64,000 nucleotides of DNA from JBBRZM01 sp963813635 (GTDB lineage: Bacteria; Actinomycetota; Acidimicrobiia; IMCC26256; JBBRZM01): positions 372,001 to 436,000 of the forward strand of contig CAWEZO010000002.1 of NCBI GenBank assembly GCA_963813635.1, in the 5' to 3' direction. The notes below the pieces were generated by a model. The model was not told the origin of the DNA, did not search any database, and was given only the letters and a program-made list of their open reading frames with translations. How positions within the stretch are numbered: the stretch's first letter is position 1; each line of letters begins with the position of its first letter. The position numbers and the translations under genes were made by a program. Below are positions 27,772 through 36,997 of the stretch, in pieces.

Positions 27772-28885
27772 TTAGTGGCGGGCTTCGACGCGTTCGGCGC
27801 GTGCTCGTAGGCGGTCGCCGTAGAAGGTGAGGGCATTGTCGCCGAGCAGCTTGCGCTCGAGCTCGCTGCCGAGATCGCGGGCTCGCACCGCGTCAACGGC
27901 GCCCGGGAAGACGGCGTCGAAGTGGGGAAAGTCGCTGGCGAAGCACAGCTGGTCGGCCCAGCCGAGACCGGCGGTCGCCGGTACGCCCGCTTCCGTCGGT
28001 TCGAACGTGAGCCACGCGCGCGTCGACAGCACCCCGGCGGGGTCGCCGCCGCGAAAATCCGTCGGCGCGAGCTCGTAGTGCTCCTCGATGCGTTCGCTCC
28101 AGTACGGCGCCCAACTGCATCCGGTCTCGAAGAACCCGAGCCGCAGTGCCGGGTGGCGCGCGAACACGCCGGCGAGCGACAGGCCGAGCATCGCGGCCAT
28201 CTGCTCGAAGGGGTGGCTGATCACATGCGCGCCCGCGTACGACGACACGCTGCTCGAGACCCACGGTCTCGATTCCGCCGAGGTACGCCTCGTGCAGCGT
28301 GATGGGCACGTCGAGCGCCTCGGCCGCCGCCCACAGTGGCTCGAACGCATCGTCGTCGACGGTACGGCCACCGATGCGATTCGGCCGGATCATTCCCGCG
28401 ACGAAGTCGTGCTGCTCGACGCAGCGCGCCAACTCACGCGCGGCGAGATCGGGGTCCTGCTGCGGCAACAGCGCGACGCCCACGAGGCGATCCGGATCCT
28501 TGGTGCAGAAACTTGCGAGCCAGTCGTTGTCGACGGCGCACATCGCTGCCGCCACCTCGGGGTCCCGGTACAGGCCGAACATGAGACCGAGGCTCGGATA
28601 GAGCACCGCGGCGTCGATGCCCTCCAAGTCGAGCGCTTCGAGCCGCTGCTGCGGGTCACGCCCACCGGCGCGGTACTCACCGCCCGCGGACGTATGCGTC
28701 TGTGATCCGCGCGGAAAGGGAAACTCCGGCTTCCACGGCCGGCCTTCGATCAAGGTCGTGAGCTTGCCGTCGTCACCCTGTCGCGCGGTCGGTGCGAGCG
28801 CCCGCAGCGACGGGTCGAGCGCCGCGACCATCCAGGCGAGGTCCTCGTCGACGTGTCCGTCGGCATCGACGACGAATGCGCGCAT
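27772..28885 (-). CDS. Amidohydrolase-2 family protein, one frameshift
   Basis: TIM-barrel metal-dependent hydrolase (PF04909-like). N-terminal FVVDADGHVDED, central AGMIRPNRIGGRT, then after a frame break near 28255 the C-terminal part with VISHPFEQMAAM (metal-ligand His) and ASDFPHFDAVFPG (the SD[FY]PH motif). Both halves are well conserved, so this is one gene of about 370 residues. ATG 28885. Family members decarboxylate or hydrolyse cyclic substrates. Downstream of the SnoaL-like gene by 7 bases. Confidence 0.82.
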
Positions 28886-28892
28886 GGTTGGC

Positions 28893-29264
28893 TCAGAACT
28901 TCGGCATCGAACGGCCCGGGGTTTGGATGAACACTCGCACACCGGCGATGCGACCGTCGGACGTCAAGTCGAACACGAGGGTCTCGGGGGTGTGGTACCG
29001 CCGTCCATCGATCGTCACCGTCTCGGTCAGCTCCGCGTACGCCGTGTTCGTCGTGTACTGCACCCGATCGATCCGCATCTCGTAACCCGGAAGCTTCGGC
29101 ATCAGGTCGGCGATGAACGCGAGGTACTCGAACCGGCTCGTGTACGTGTCGCCGTACGGGCCCACGCGAGTGAAGTCTTCGGCCAGACAGTCGCGGACCG
29201 CATTCCAGTCGCGGGTCACGCCGACCGCCTCGAGATACCGCTCGACGACGTCAAGCTCATCCAT
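28893..29264 (-). CDS. SnoaL/NTF2-like small protein
   Basis: 123 residues with the cone-shaped alpha+beta barrel pattern of SnoaL-like proteins: N-terminal VVERYLEAVGVTRDWNAVRDCLAEDF, a central aromatic stretch, and the RRYHTPETLVFDL/GRIAGVRVF strands. Members are isomerases, cyclases or hydratases; no specific activity can be assigned. ATG 29264 overlaps the end of the preceding minus-strand LLM remnant, and the amidohydrolase follows, so the set is probably co-transcribed. Confidence 0.72.
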   Translation of the reverse strand: MDELDVVERYLEAVGVTRDWNAVRDCLAEDFTRVGPYGDTYTSRFEYLAFIADLMPKLPGYEMRIDRVQYTTNTAYAELTETVTIDGRRYHTPETLVFDLTSDGRIAGVRVFIQTPGRSMPKF

Positions 29265-29529
29265 GCGCCGCCACCACGTCGATCGCCCGTTCGAGCTGAT
29301 CGAGATCGCCCGAGACGGGGACGAGCACGAATTCGTCGGCGCCCGCGTCGTCCACCATCCTCAACGTCTCGCGCAGCACGTCGTCGGTGTCGAGGCGACA
29401 CATCGCGGCCAGCGCGCCTGCGGTTTCGGCGCCAAGCGTCGAGAACGGCCCGTCATCGATTCGCCGGCACCACTCGAGGAAGTCGTCACGCCGAAAGTCG
29501 GCGAACGGCACGGCCATGCCGATTCGCAC
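29257..29529 (-). pseudogene. LLM-class oxidoreductase remnant with internal deletion
   Basis: The 90-residue frame begins MRIGMAVPFADFRR...RIDDGPFSTLG, the N-terminus of a luciferase-like oxidoreductase, and jumps to DDVLRETLRMVDDAGADEF...LDQLERAIDVV, the C-terminal end of the same family. Roughly two-thirds of the barrel is absent, without loss of frame. GTG 29529. It cannot form the active barrel. Either a genuine internal deletion or an assembly collapse. Confidence 0.65.
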
Positions 29530-29532
29530 GCG

Positions 29533-30171
29533 TCATTCCCCCAGTCGTTGGCGCAGATCGTCGAGCTCCGACCGCAACTGTTGTACCTGGTGCTCCAGCA
29601 CGTCGAGGCGGCCGTCCGCAGCGGCGGGCGCGAAGGGCGCCTCGGATGCCTGGCGTTCGGACGGGACCGGGTGATCAGCGGCCGCCCCCGACAGCAGCTC
29701 CACGTACCGTGGTTCCTTCCGGCCCGGTTCGCGGGCGAGCTTCGCGACCAGCGGCGGCTCGTGCGCCATCAGCGAGGCGAGGCCGGCATCGAGATCCTCG
29801 AGCTGCGCGAAGCGGTGCAGCCGTTCCGTGCGGGTCTTGAGCTCGCCGGGTGTCTGCGGTCCGCGAAGGAGCAACACGGCCAGCAACGCGAGCTGCGGGC
29901 GCGAGAGGCCGAGCTGCTCGTCGGCGGCATGGCGGTGCTTGGTCACGCGACTCCCCGGATACATGCCGCGCCGCGCCAGGCCTCGTTCCCGCAAGCTCGT
30001 CAGTGCGTCCTCCACCGTCGCCTCGTCGTAGGAGACGACGGGCTCGCGGTTGGTGGACTGGTTGCACGCGCCGACGAGCGCGTTGAGCGTGAGCGGATAC
30101 GCGTCGGGCGTCGTCCGCTCCTTTTCGAGCAGGCAGCCGAGCACCCGTGACTCCTCTGGGGTCAACTCCAC
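29533..30171 (-). CDS. YceH/DUF480 family protein
   Basis: 212 residues. LTPEESRVLGCLLEKERTTPD and LTLNALVGACNQSTNREPV are the hallmark of the YceH (UPF0502) family, which is built of two winged-helix domains. The C-terminus is a coiled coil (LEHQVQQLRSELDDLRQRL). Probably DNA- or nucleic-acid-binding, but no defined role is known. ATG 30171 lies inside the 3' end of aat (10-base overlap), so they are coupled. Confidence 0.9.
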   Translation of the reverse strand: MELTPEESRVLGCLLEKERTTPDAYPLTLNALVGACNQSTNREPVVSYDEATVEDALTSLRERGLARRGMYPGSRVTKHRHAADEQLGLSRPQLALLAVLLLRGPQTPGELKTRTERLHRFAQLEDLDAGLASLMAHEPPLVAKLAREPGRKEPRYVELLSGAAADHPVPSERQASEAPFAPAAADGRLDVLEHQVQQLRSELDDLRQRLGE

Positions 30172-30851
30172 GGGCGGGAGTGTACGGGCGTCTCGTCAAC
30201 CGCCCGCGCGAGCAGTTGCAAATAGTGCTCGCGGGGCACTTCGACCGCGCCGAGCGAGGCCAGGTGCGGCGTGCTCCACTGCACGTCGAGCAGCACAGCG
30301 CCGCCGGCCCGTAGGCGATCGACGAGCGCGGCCAGCGCGACCTTTCCCGCGTCGGTTCGTCGATGGAACATCGACTCGGCTGCGAACAACCCGCCGATCG
30401 CGACGCCGTACACACCACCCACGAGCTCGGCGCCGTCGGCGGTCCAGCTCTCGACGCTGTGCGCCCAACCCATTGCATGCAGGCGCGTGTACGCGGCGAC
30501 GAACGGCTCGTCGATCCAGCCGTGCGGACGCGCGGGATGCGCGCACGCCCGCATCACATCCCTGAACGCCGTGTCGACACGGACGTCGTATCGACGCGTC
30601 GCCCGTCGCAACGAGCGGCTGACGTGGAACTTGTCGAGCGGGATGATCGCCCGCGGATCCGGCGACCACCACGCGATCGGACCCGCGGCGCCGACCCGCA
30701 TCGGGAAGAGCCCGGTGCGGTAGGCCGCCAGCAAGGTGCCCGGCTCGAGATCGGCGCCGATCCCGGCGATCTCCACCTCGTCGGCCGCCCGCGGGTCGGG
30801 CATCTCCCACCCCGAAGGCGGCGGCTCGATCGGTACGGGCTCGGGCGGCAT
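30162..30851 (-). CDS. aat: Leucyl/phenylalanyl-tRNA-protein transferase
   Basis: Adds Leu/Phe from aminoacyl-tRNA to N-terminal Arg/Lys of proteins, marking them for ClpAP-type N-degron decay. Signatures: AYRTGLFPM, WWSPDPRAIIPLD, WIDEPFVAAYTRLHAMGWAHSVE and YGVAIGGLFAAESMFHR. About 229 residues. ATG 30851 chosen among GTG 30875, GTG 30857 and ATG. Intact. Confidence 0.92.
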   Translation of the reverse strand: MPPEPVPIEPPPSGWEMPDPRAADEVEIAGIGADLEPGTLLAAYRTGLFPMRVGAAGPIAWWSPDPRAIIPLDKFHVSRSLRRATRRYDVRVDTAFRDVMRACAHPARPHGWIDEPFVAAYTRLHAMGWAHSVESWTADGAELVGGVYGVAIGGLFAAESMFHRRTDAGKVALAALVDRLRAGGAVLLDVQWSTPHLASLGAVEVPREHYLQLLARAVDETPVHSRPWS

Positions 30852-30902
30852 CGCCACAAATGTGCCACGGGCCACGTTGCGCTTTCACCGCCACCTCTCA
30901 CC

Positions 30903-31211
30903 GTGCTGTCACAGCTCCTCGCGGGCTCGTTCGGGTCACCGGAGCTGGGCGCGCAGGTTTGGAAGCGCTTCGAGCCGTGGAACGGCGTCATCGAGCGTGC
31001 GGTCACCCGGGTCGTCGCGGGCACGCCGTTCGACGGGCTCGTGCCCCTCGGCGATCTCGCGTACGCCATCGCCTCCGCGTTCCTCGGCATCGAGTTGCTC
31101 ACCCACCTGGAGCAGAACGCGGAGCGCGAGGAGTCGTTGTTCGCCACCCTCGAGCTCATCGCCGGGCTCGTGAATGCGATCCTGAGCGTGACGCCGAACC
31201 CGTCCGCCTGA
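30903..31211 (+). pseudogene. TetR-type regulator C-terminal fragment lacking the HTH
   Basis: From GTG 30903 the frame reads helical, with LAYAIASAFLGIELLTHLEQN and ESLFATLELIAGLVNAIL, a pattern seen in the ligand-binding half of TetR-family regulators. The upstream in-frame sequence contains no helix-turn-helix; it lies antisense to aat. It is therefore probably a headless remnant or, less likely, a small helical protein. The assignment rests on pattern memory. Confidence 0.4.
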
Positions 31212-31225
31212 CCAACGCCCGCCGC

Positions 31226-33189
31226 TCAGACCGCCGATCCCGGCGAGACGCGCACCGACGCGACGACGACGGGATCGGCGAGCCCTCTGAGCAGCGCGGA
31301 TCGGCGCTGCGATACGTCGTGGCGTGACCCGGCAGACTCCAGTGTTCGGATGCTGACCAAGACCTCGCCGCCGCGCGAGGGCGGCGATGCGCGCCGCCTC
31401 ATGCACCCCACGGCCGCTGTAATCGTCGACACTGCGGGTCGCTTCCGCTTCGTGCACACCGACGCGAATACGAAGCGGCACCGGGTCGCGACTGCTTTCG
31501 GGCATCGCGTGCTGGATGGCGATCGCACAATCGAGCGCCGCTTCGGCGGACGTGAAGGCGACGAAGAAGCCGTCACCGCCCCCTCGCTGCTTGATCTCTT
31601 GACCGTCGAAGCGTGCGAAGAGCCGGCGCAGTGTCGCGTCATGCCGGCGCAGGACGTCGGACCATCGATCGTCGCCCATGGCCGCCAGCATCGCCGTCGA
31701 ACCCTCGATGTCGGTGAACATGAACGTCCGGACGACGCGGGACTGCGGAGCCGCCTTCCCCAACAGCTCGAGGACGCTCACGATGTCGGTCGTTGCCCCC
31801 AGCTGTTCGAACGCGCCGACCGCCTGGTGGAGTTGGAAGTCGGCTGCGTCGGTCTCGCCGAGGGTGCGAAGCACGACCGCGAGGGCGACGCGCGCTCTCG
31901 CCTGGTCATACGGGGCGCCGACCTGCTGCCAGGCCCGGATCGCCTCTCGAAGCTTGCCCTGTGCAACCTCGAGGTCACCCGCTGCCGCGGCCACTACGCC
32001 GCACGCCTGCGCGGCGCCGCGCGTGCTGCGTGATTGTCGGGTAGACGCCGGCGATCGTGGCGAGCTCGTCCGCGTTGCGTCGCGCCCCATCCACGTCGCC
32101 GGCCTTCAACGCGGCTTCCGTGGCCGCAGGAAGCAGCTGGGCCCGCACCAGAACGTCATCTTTGGTCGCTTCCAAGGCTTCTTTCAGCGACGTCCACGCG
32201 GTCTCGGGACGTCCGCGCACAAGCTCGAGCAGCGCACGCCCCGGCTGAGAAGAGCCGCCCAAGTCGTCGACCTGGCAAAAGGCGTCCTCGGCGGCTGCGA
32301 CATCGCCCCGCCGCAGGCTCAGCATCCCCAACTCGTAGACGCCGGCAGCGACATGCGCGACATCCCAGCTCTCCAGCTCGTCGCACGCCCGAGCGGCTTC
32401 GACCTCCGCCTCCGCCCACTCACCTCGCAACTGCAAGATCTCGGCTCGATGCAGGCGGCAGTCACCCGGAAACTCGCACGAGCGGGTCGCGCGACCACGA
32501 CGCTGCACCTCTTCGATCCATTCCGCCGCGCGGCGATAGTCACCGAGCGCGGCGCAGGTGCTGATGGTTCCGCAGTAGGTGGCCGCCGACGCCCACGGCC
32601 CCAGCAGTCCACTCACTGCTACCACCATCACCTGGTCGAGCAGCGCGAGCCCTCTTTGCAATTGCCCAAGATGGATGAGCGTTCTGCCCTTCGTCAGCAG
32701 GCCGAGCGATTCAACGTCTCGATCGCCGAGCAAGCGACCGATCTCGATGGCGCGCTCCGCACAACGCAACGCCTCCTCGCGATCACCGAACATCTCGCCC
32801 GCCACCACGGCCTGGATCCATGCCAGCCAGCCCTGTTCCGCACACGCGGGCACGTCAGCCAGAAGGACGATCGCGCTTTCCAACCAGCCGGCGGCTACAG
32901 CAACGGCCCCGCGCCCGGCGTGGTGGAAGGCGAGATGAAGGGCGACAAGCGCGGCGCTCCGAACTTCACCCGCCTCGACGAACGCGCTGTACGCGCGTTC
33001 GCGGGTACCAATGCATTCCTCGAGATGGCCGGTCCAGAATGCAGCTTCTGCGAGCTGTTCCACATCGCTCGGACCGAGCACACCGGCGACATCGGCCTCC
33101 CGGAGCAGCGAAAGCGCTCGGGACCAATCGTGGGCGGCGATGGCGGCGCGTCCACCATCGACGAGCTCGCTAGTCCGAGGAGATGTCAT
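31226..33189 (-). CDS. TPR-repeat protein with C-terminal class III nucleotidyl cyclase, two frameshifts
   Basis: ATG 33189. Roughly 400 residues of helical TPR-like repeats (GLALLDQVM, GDYRRAAEWIEEV, RRGDVAAAEDAF and others) are followed by a cyclase catalytic domain: RTFMFTDIEGSTAML (metal Asp), QRGGGDGFFVAFTSA, and RIRVGVHEAEA. Frame breaks near 32015 (GCGCGGCGCCGCGC run) and 31367 (after AALAR, one extra base) rejoin a C-terminus ending VVVASVRVSPGSAV. TPRs usually follow the cyclase in such multidomain proteins; the order is reversed here. Product cAMP or cGMP unknown. Confidence 0.78.
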
Positions 33190-33418
33190 CCTCCGCCGTC
33201 CAGGTCGCCAGATTGAACCCGCAGCCTCGAGCTCTCGCCTCGAGCGCAGCGTGACGCGCCGCTGAATCACGCTATTGCGCTCACCTGGACGCGTAAAGGG
33301 TCGCCTTGGGGCCGGCGAGCTTTCGTGGTCCGGCGCCCGTCCAAGTCGTACGGACCGCAACCGCTTCTTCCATGTGCCGACACCCGGGCACGATCCCGCC
33401 TGACCGGGCGGCCGCGCG

Positions 33419-34653
33419 TCAGAGAGACAGCAAGCTGCGGGCGATCTGCGACACCTGGATCTCGTCGGTGCCGGCGTAGATCTGCAGCACTTTCGCGTCG
33501 CGACAGAGTTGCTCGACCTCGTACTCGGCCATGTAGCCGTTGCCGCCGAACAGCTGCACCGCTTCGAGCGTGACCTCCATCGCGGCCTGCGCGGCGTAGA
33601 GCTTGCACGCCGACGCCTCGGCGAGGCCCATGGACTTGCCGGCGCCGCTCATCTCGATCTGGCGGAAGACCAGGTTCTGCGAGGTTGAGCTGGCGACCTC
33701 CATCTTCGCCAGCTTCAGCTGGATGAGCTGGTACTCGCCGATGGGCCTGCCGAACTGCACCCGCGTCCTTGGCGTAGTCGACGCACAGCTCGAGGCACCG
33801 CTCGACGATCCCGTACGCCATCGCCGTGACCGCCGGTGCGCTCCTGGGTGAACGTCGCCTTCGCGCCTTCACGACCGCCGCCGGGCGCGTCCTCGGTCTC
33901 GCCGAGCAGCCGGTCGCGCCCGACGCGCACGTCGCTCAGGAACAGCTGGCCGGTCGGCGACGAGTGCATGCCCATCTTGCGCAGCGGCTTCGACTGCTCG
34001 AAGCCCTCCATGCCCTTGTCGAGCACGAAGTTGAGCACCTTGCGTCGACTCCGGCGGGTTGCCCTCGTCGAGCTTGCAGATGAACACGGTCGTGTCGGCG
34101 TACGGCCCGTTGGTGATGAACGTCTTCGACCCGTTGAGGATGTACTCGTCGCCGTCGCGACGTGCCGTCGCCTGCATCGACCCGAACGCGTCGGAGCCCG
34201 AGTTGGGCTCGGTGATCGCCCACGCACCGATCTTGTCGAGCGTCAGCACGTCGAGCGCCCATCGCTCCTTCTGGTCGATGGTGCCTTTCGAGAGGATCGC
34301 GGCCGACGTGAGACCCATGCTCACACCCAGCGCCGTGACCATGCCCGGCGAGCAGCGACAGAGCTCGATCATCGGGATCATGAACATCGCGCCGCCGATG
34401 CTCCCCTTGGCCATGTCGTCGATCTCGCCTGCGGCCTCCTCATCTGCTTCCTTCAGGCGCTCGCGCTCGATGCGCTTCTTGAACTGCTCGCCGCGAGCGA
34501 GTCCATGCCGAACGTCTGGAACAGCTTGCGCAGCAGGTCGTACGGGGGCAGGTCGCCGAACTCGAGCTCGTCGCGATGCGGACGGATCTCGGCGTCGACG
34601 AACTGGCGCACGGCGTCACGCACCATCTCGTGCTCGTCACTCCATTCGAACAT
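33419..34653 (-). CDS. Acyl-CoA dehydrogenase, at least four frameshifts
   Basis: All parts of a roughly 410-residue acyl-CoA dehydrogenase are present in order but in several frames. ATG 34653 (MFEWSDEHEMVRDAVRQF); break near 34492 before GEQFKKRIERERLKEADEE; WAITEPNSGSDAFGS and ILNGSKTFITNGP; break near 34050 before KVLNFVLDKGMEGF; break near 33836 before AVTAMAYGIVERCLE; break near 33765 before QFGRPIGEYQLIQLKLA; final IYAGTDEIQVSQIARSLL. Every domain is conserved, so sequencing error is more likely than decay. The 230 bases upstream to the cyclase gene show no gene. Confidence 0.75.
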
Positions 34654-34867
34654 GGGACGCAGCCTAGGCCCGCGCCGAAGGGGCAGGTCACGTGGCTGTT
34701 GGTGCGGAATGTGGACGATCCGGCCGGAGACTCGTTAGCGTGGGGCTCGTTCCCGCAACTGCACGTGTGTTGTCGCGCGCGGATACTGCGGCAACATCGC
34801 GTGCGTGCCGCGGGCCGGTGAGCAAAGGACCCACGTTCTGTTCGTACGTGCTCCAGCTCGACATCGA

Positions 34868-35873
34868 ATGATCCCCGCGCTCGTCGCGAGCGTGCTGGTG
34901 GCCAGTGGCGTCACCTTCGCGGGTGCCGCCTCGGCCGCGGGCGCCGCCGGATCTCGTCCCGCCGACGCGGTTGCCGACGCCCAACGCAAGGCAGACGCCG
35001 CGTCCAACAAGTACTTCAAGGAGCTGTCGAGCTACCACTCCCTCGATTCTTCGATCGCCTCGATCGAGGACCAGCTCACCGTTGCCCAGGCCCGGCGCGA
35101 CAAGCTCCGGCACCAGGCCCGGCTCCGGGCGGCCGAGGTCTACCGCAACGCCGGCACAGCGCTCGGCAATCTCGACGCCGGCACCGCACTCGACGCGGCC
35201 CGGCGCAACGCGATGTTCGATTCCGTGTCCGCCAACGACCTGACCGTGTTCTCCCAGCTCCGCCGTGCGAGTGACGACCTGCAAGCCCGGCGCGAGCAGC
35301 TCAAGGCCCAGAAGCAGAACCAGGCGAGCCGGCTCGACGACCTGAAGGCACAGGAACGGAAGCTCGAGACCACGCTGCGCGCCGCGGTGACTCAACGCCA
35401 GGCGGACAGCGGCCCGCCAACGTCAACAGGCTGCGCTGGTAGCCGCGAAGGCCCAGGCGGCGGCCGCACCAACCAAGCCGGCGGTCACGCCACGCGGCCT
35501 CCCTGTTGCGCCGGCAGCGCCGGCCGGACCACCCAAGCCATCGGCGCCCGGTGCGTCGCGGCCGCCGCCGCCGACGGCGCCACCGGTGTCGTACACACCG
35601 ACGCCCGGCATGAGCTCGCACCACAACGACCCGTTCCTCGTGTGCACGCGCACGCGTGAGAGCGGCGGCAGGTACGGTGCGGTCAACCCCGGCGGGCCGT
35701 TCTACGGCGCGTACCAGTTCCTCCAGGGCACATGGGATGTCGCGTCCTCCCACGCCGGTCGCCCCGAGCTGATCGGCGTGCAGCCGAGCCGTGCGTCCGC
35801 GTTTGACCAGGACGAGGTCGCGTGGTCGCTGTATCAATGGCGGGGCAACGGCCCCTGGAACGGGCTCTGCTGA
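34868..35873 (+). CDS. Secreted coiled-coil protein with Rpf-like transglycosylase domain, one frameshift
   Basis: ATG 34868 opens a signal peptide (VASVLVASGVTFAGAASA). A long coiled coil (ADAQRKADAASNKYF to KAQERKLETTL) is followed, after one extra base near 35411, by an Ala/Pro-rich linker and a C-terminal domain with CTRTRESGGRYGAVNPGG and GAYQFLQGTWD. This is the transglycosylase-like/resuscitation-promoting-factor fold; the Glu in RESGG is the catalytic acid. Probably a peptidoglycan-cleaving enzyme acting outside the cell at division or regrowth. Ends NGLC, TGA 35871-35873. Confidence 0.85.
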
Positions 35874-35923
35874 ACGCGCGTGTGAGCGCAACCTACGCTG
35901 GCCACGCCGACGGGAGGACGCTC

Positions 35924-36639
35924 ATGGCGAGGATCGACATTGCGGACGGGCCGGGCGGCGACGCCGTGCAGGTGTGGAAGCTGCGCTCGAAGATGGCCAA
36001 GGGCGTCGTGGAGCTGACCGAAGCCGCGTACCAGCACAGCCAGCTGCCGGTGCGCGGGAGCGCGAGGTCGCCCGGATGCGGATCGCGCAGATCAACGGCT
36101 GCCTCGCGTGCCTCAACTTTCGAGCTCCGTCCGTGATGGAACAGGGCGTCACCGAGGAGCTGTACGCGCACGTCGCCGACTACGCGGTCCGTGACGACTA
36201 CTCGTCCCGGGAGAAGCTCGCGATCGAGTTCGCGGAACGCTTCGCGCTCGACCACCACAGCCTCGACGACGCGTTCTTCGCCCGGCTCCGCGCCGAGTTT
36301 GCCGACGACGAGATCCTCGACCTCACGATTTGCGTCGGCGCGTTCCTCGGGCTCGGCCGCATGCTGCGCGTCCTCGGCATCGACGAGGCCTGCGACATCG
36401 ACCCGGGACGCGTGGTCGCCGGGCGTAGAGAATCCACGTTCGGCGAGGCACGTCACCGTTTGTGCGATCAGGGCCCCTATAGGGGGCCCGATCGCACAAA
36501 CGCAGCGGCGGCGTACGTTCCAGCTGGCCGTAGTACGGCTTGTCGTCGTCGCGCTTCTCCATCAGCAGGAATACGAGGCCGAACGGATCCGCGAACCAGG
36601 TGGTGCGGAGGCCGACGATCTCGGCGATGCCGACGGTGA
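35924..36639 (+). CDS. Carboxymuconolactone decarboxylase/AhpD-family protein, frameshifted, 3' end uncertain
   Basis: ATG 35924 follows GGGAGGA. After QLPVRG a break near 36050 leads to REVARMRIAQINGCLACLNFR, whose CLAC pair is the redox CxxC of the AhpD-like fold, and to an all-helical remainder (YSSREKLAIEFAERFAL, TICVGAFLGLGRML). Family size would put the end near 36430, but the frame runs on through palindrome family B copy 2 into the antisense of the convergent VOC gene. A TAG in another frame at 36426-36428 suggests one more base error. Function: alkylhydroperoxidase-like or decarboxylase. Confidence 0.72.
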
Positions 36640-36997
36640 GGAAGGTCACGCCCCGCGATTCGAGTTCGCAGCGGGTCGTGTCGAGGTCGTCGCACAGCAT
36701 GCCCACGTGGGTGAAGCCGTGATCCACGATCGACGCGTCCGCCGGCTTGGGCCGTCCCGGCGCGTTCGGGTACTCGATCACCTCGAGCACGCGGTCGCCG
36801 CTGCCGGGCACACCGAGGATCGCGGCCTTGATCGCCACCGGCGCCGGCACCAGCTCGCCCATGTCATCTTCGATGGCCGGTCCGGTCATCAGGTACGGCG
36901 GCCACAGCACGGTCAAGCCGAGAGCGTCACGATACCAGGCGACTGCCGCCTCCACATCGGGAACGCACACGGCCGTGTGCGCGAGCCCGGTGATCAC
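36323..36997 (-). CDS. VOC/glyoxalase-family protein, 3' end uncertain
   Basis: GTG 36997 overlaps the stop of the CoA transferase (GTGA). Two beta-alpha-beta-beta-beta modules are evident: GLAHTAVCVPDVEAAVAWYRD and HGFTHVGMLCDDLDTTRCEL, the latter ending WFADPFGLVFLLME. Metal ligands are probably the two module-start His residues and Glu near the ends. The expected 165 residues would end near 36503; the frame continues through palindrome B copy 2 to 36323. Likely an isomerase/epimerase or dioxygenase serving the upstream pathway, methylmalonyl-CoA-epimerase-like at best. Confidence 0.75.
   Translation of the reverse strand: MITGLAHTAVCVPDVEAAVAWYRDALGLTVLWPPYLMTGPAIEDDMGELVPAPVAIKAAILGVPGSGDRVLEVIEYPNAPGRPKPADASIVDHGFTHVGMLCDDLDTTRCELESRGVTFLTVGIAEIVGLRTTWFADPFGLVFLLMEKRDDDKPYYGQLERTPPLRLCDRAPYRGPDRTNGDVPRRTWILYARRPRVPGRCRRPRRCRGRAACGRARGTRRRKS
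36457..36502. repeat. Palindromic element family B, copy 2
   Basis: Perfect 13-bp arms CGTTTGTGCGATC / GATCGCACAAACG enclose AGGGCCCCTATAGGGGGCCC, a nested GC hairpin around CTATAG. It is homologous to 18447-18492, with substitutions on both arms that preserve pairing (CAATCG/CGATTG versus CGATC/GATCG). It lies between convergent genes at the expected 3' ends of both. Confidence 0.78.

Noticed and set aside
31678..33216. 512-codon plus-strand frame
   Set aside because: Antisense to the TPR-cyclase; the minus strand shows clear TPR and cyclase motifs.
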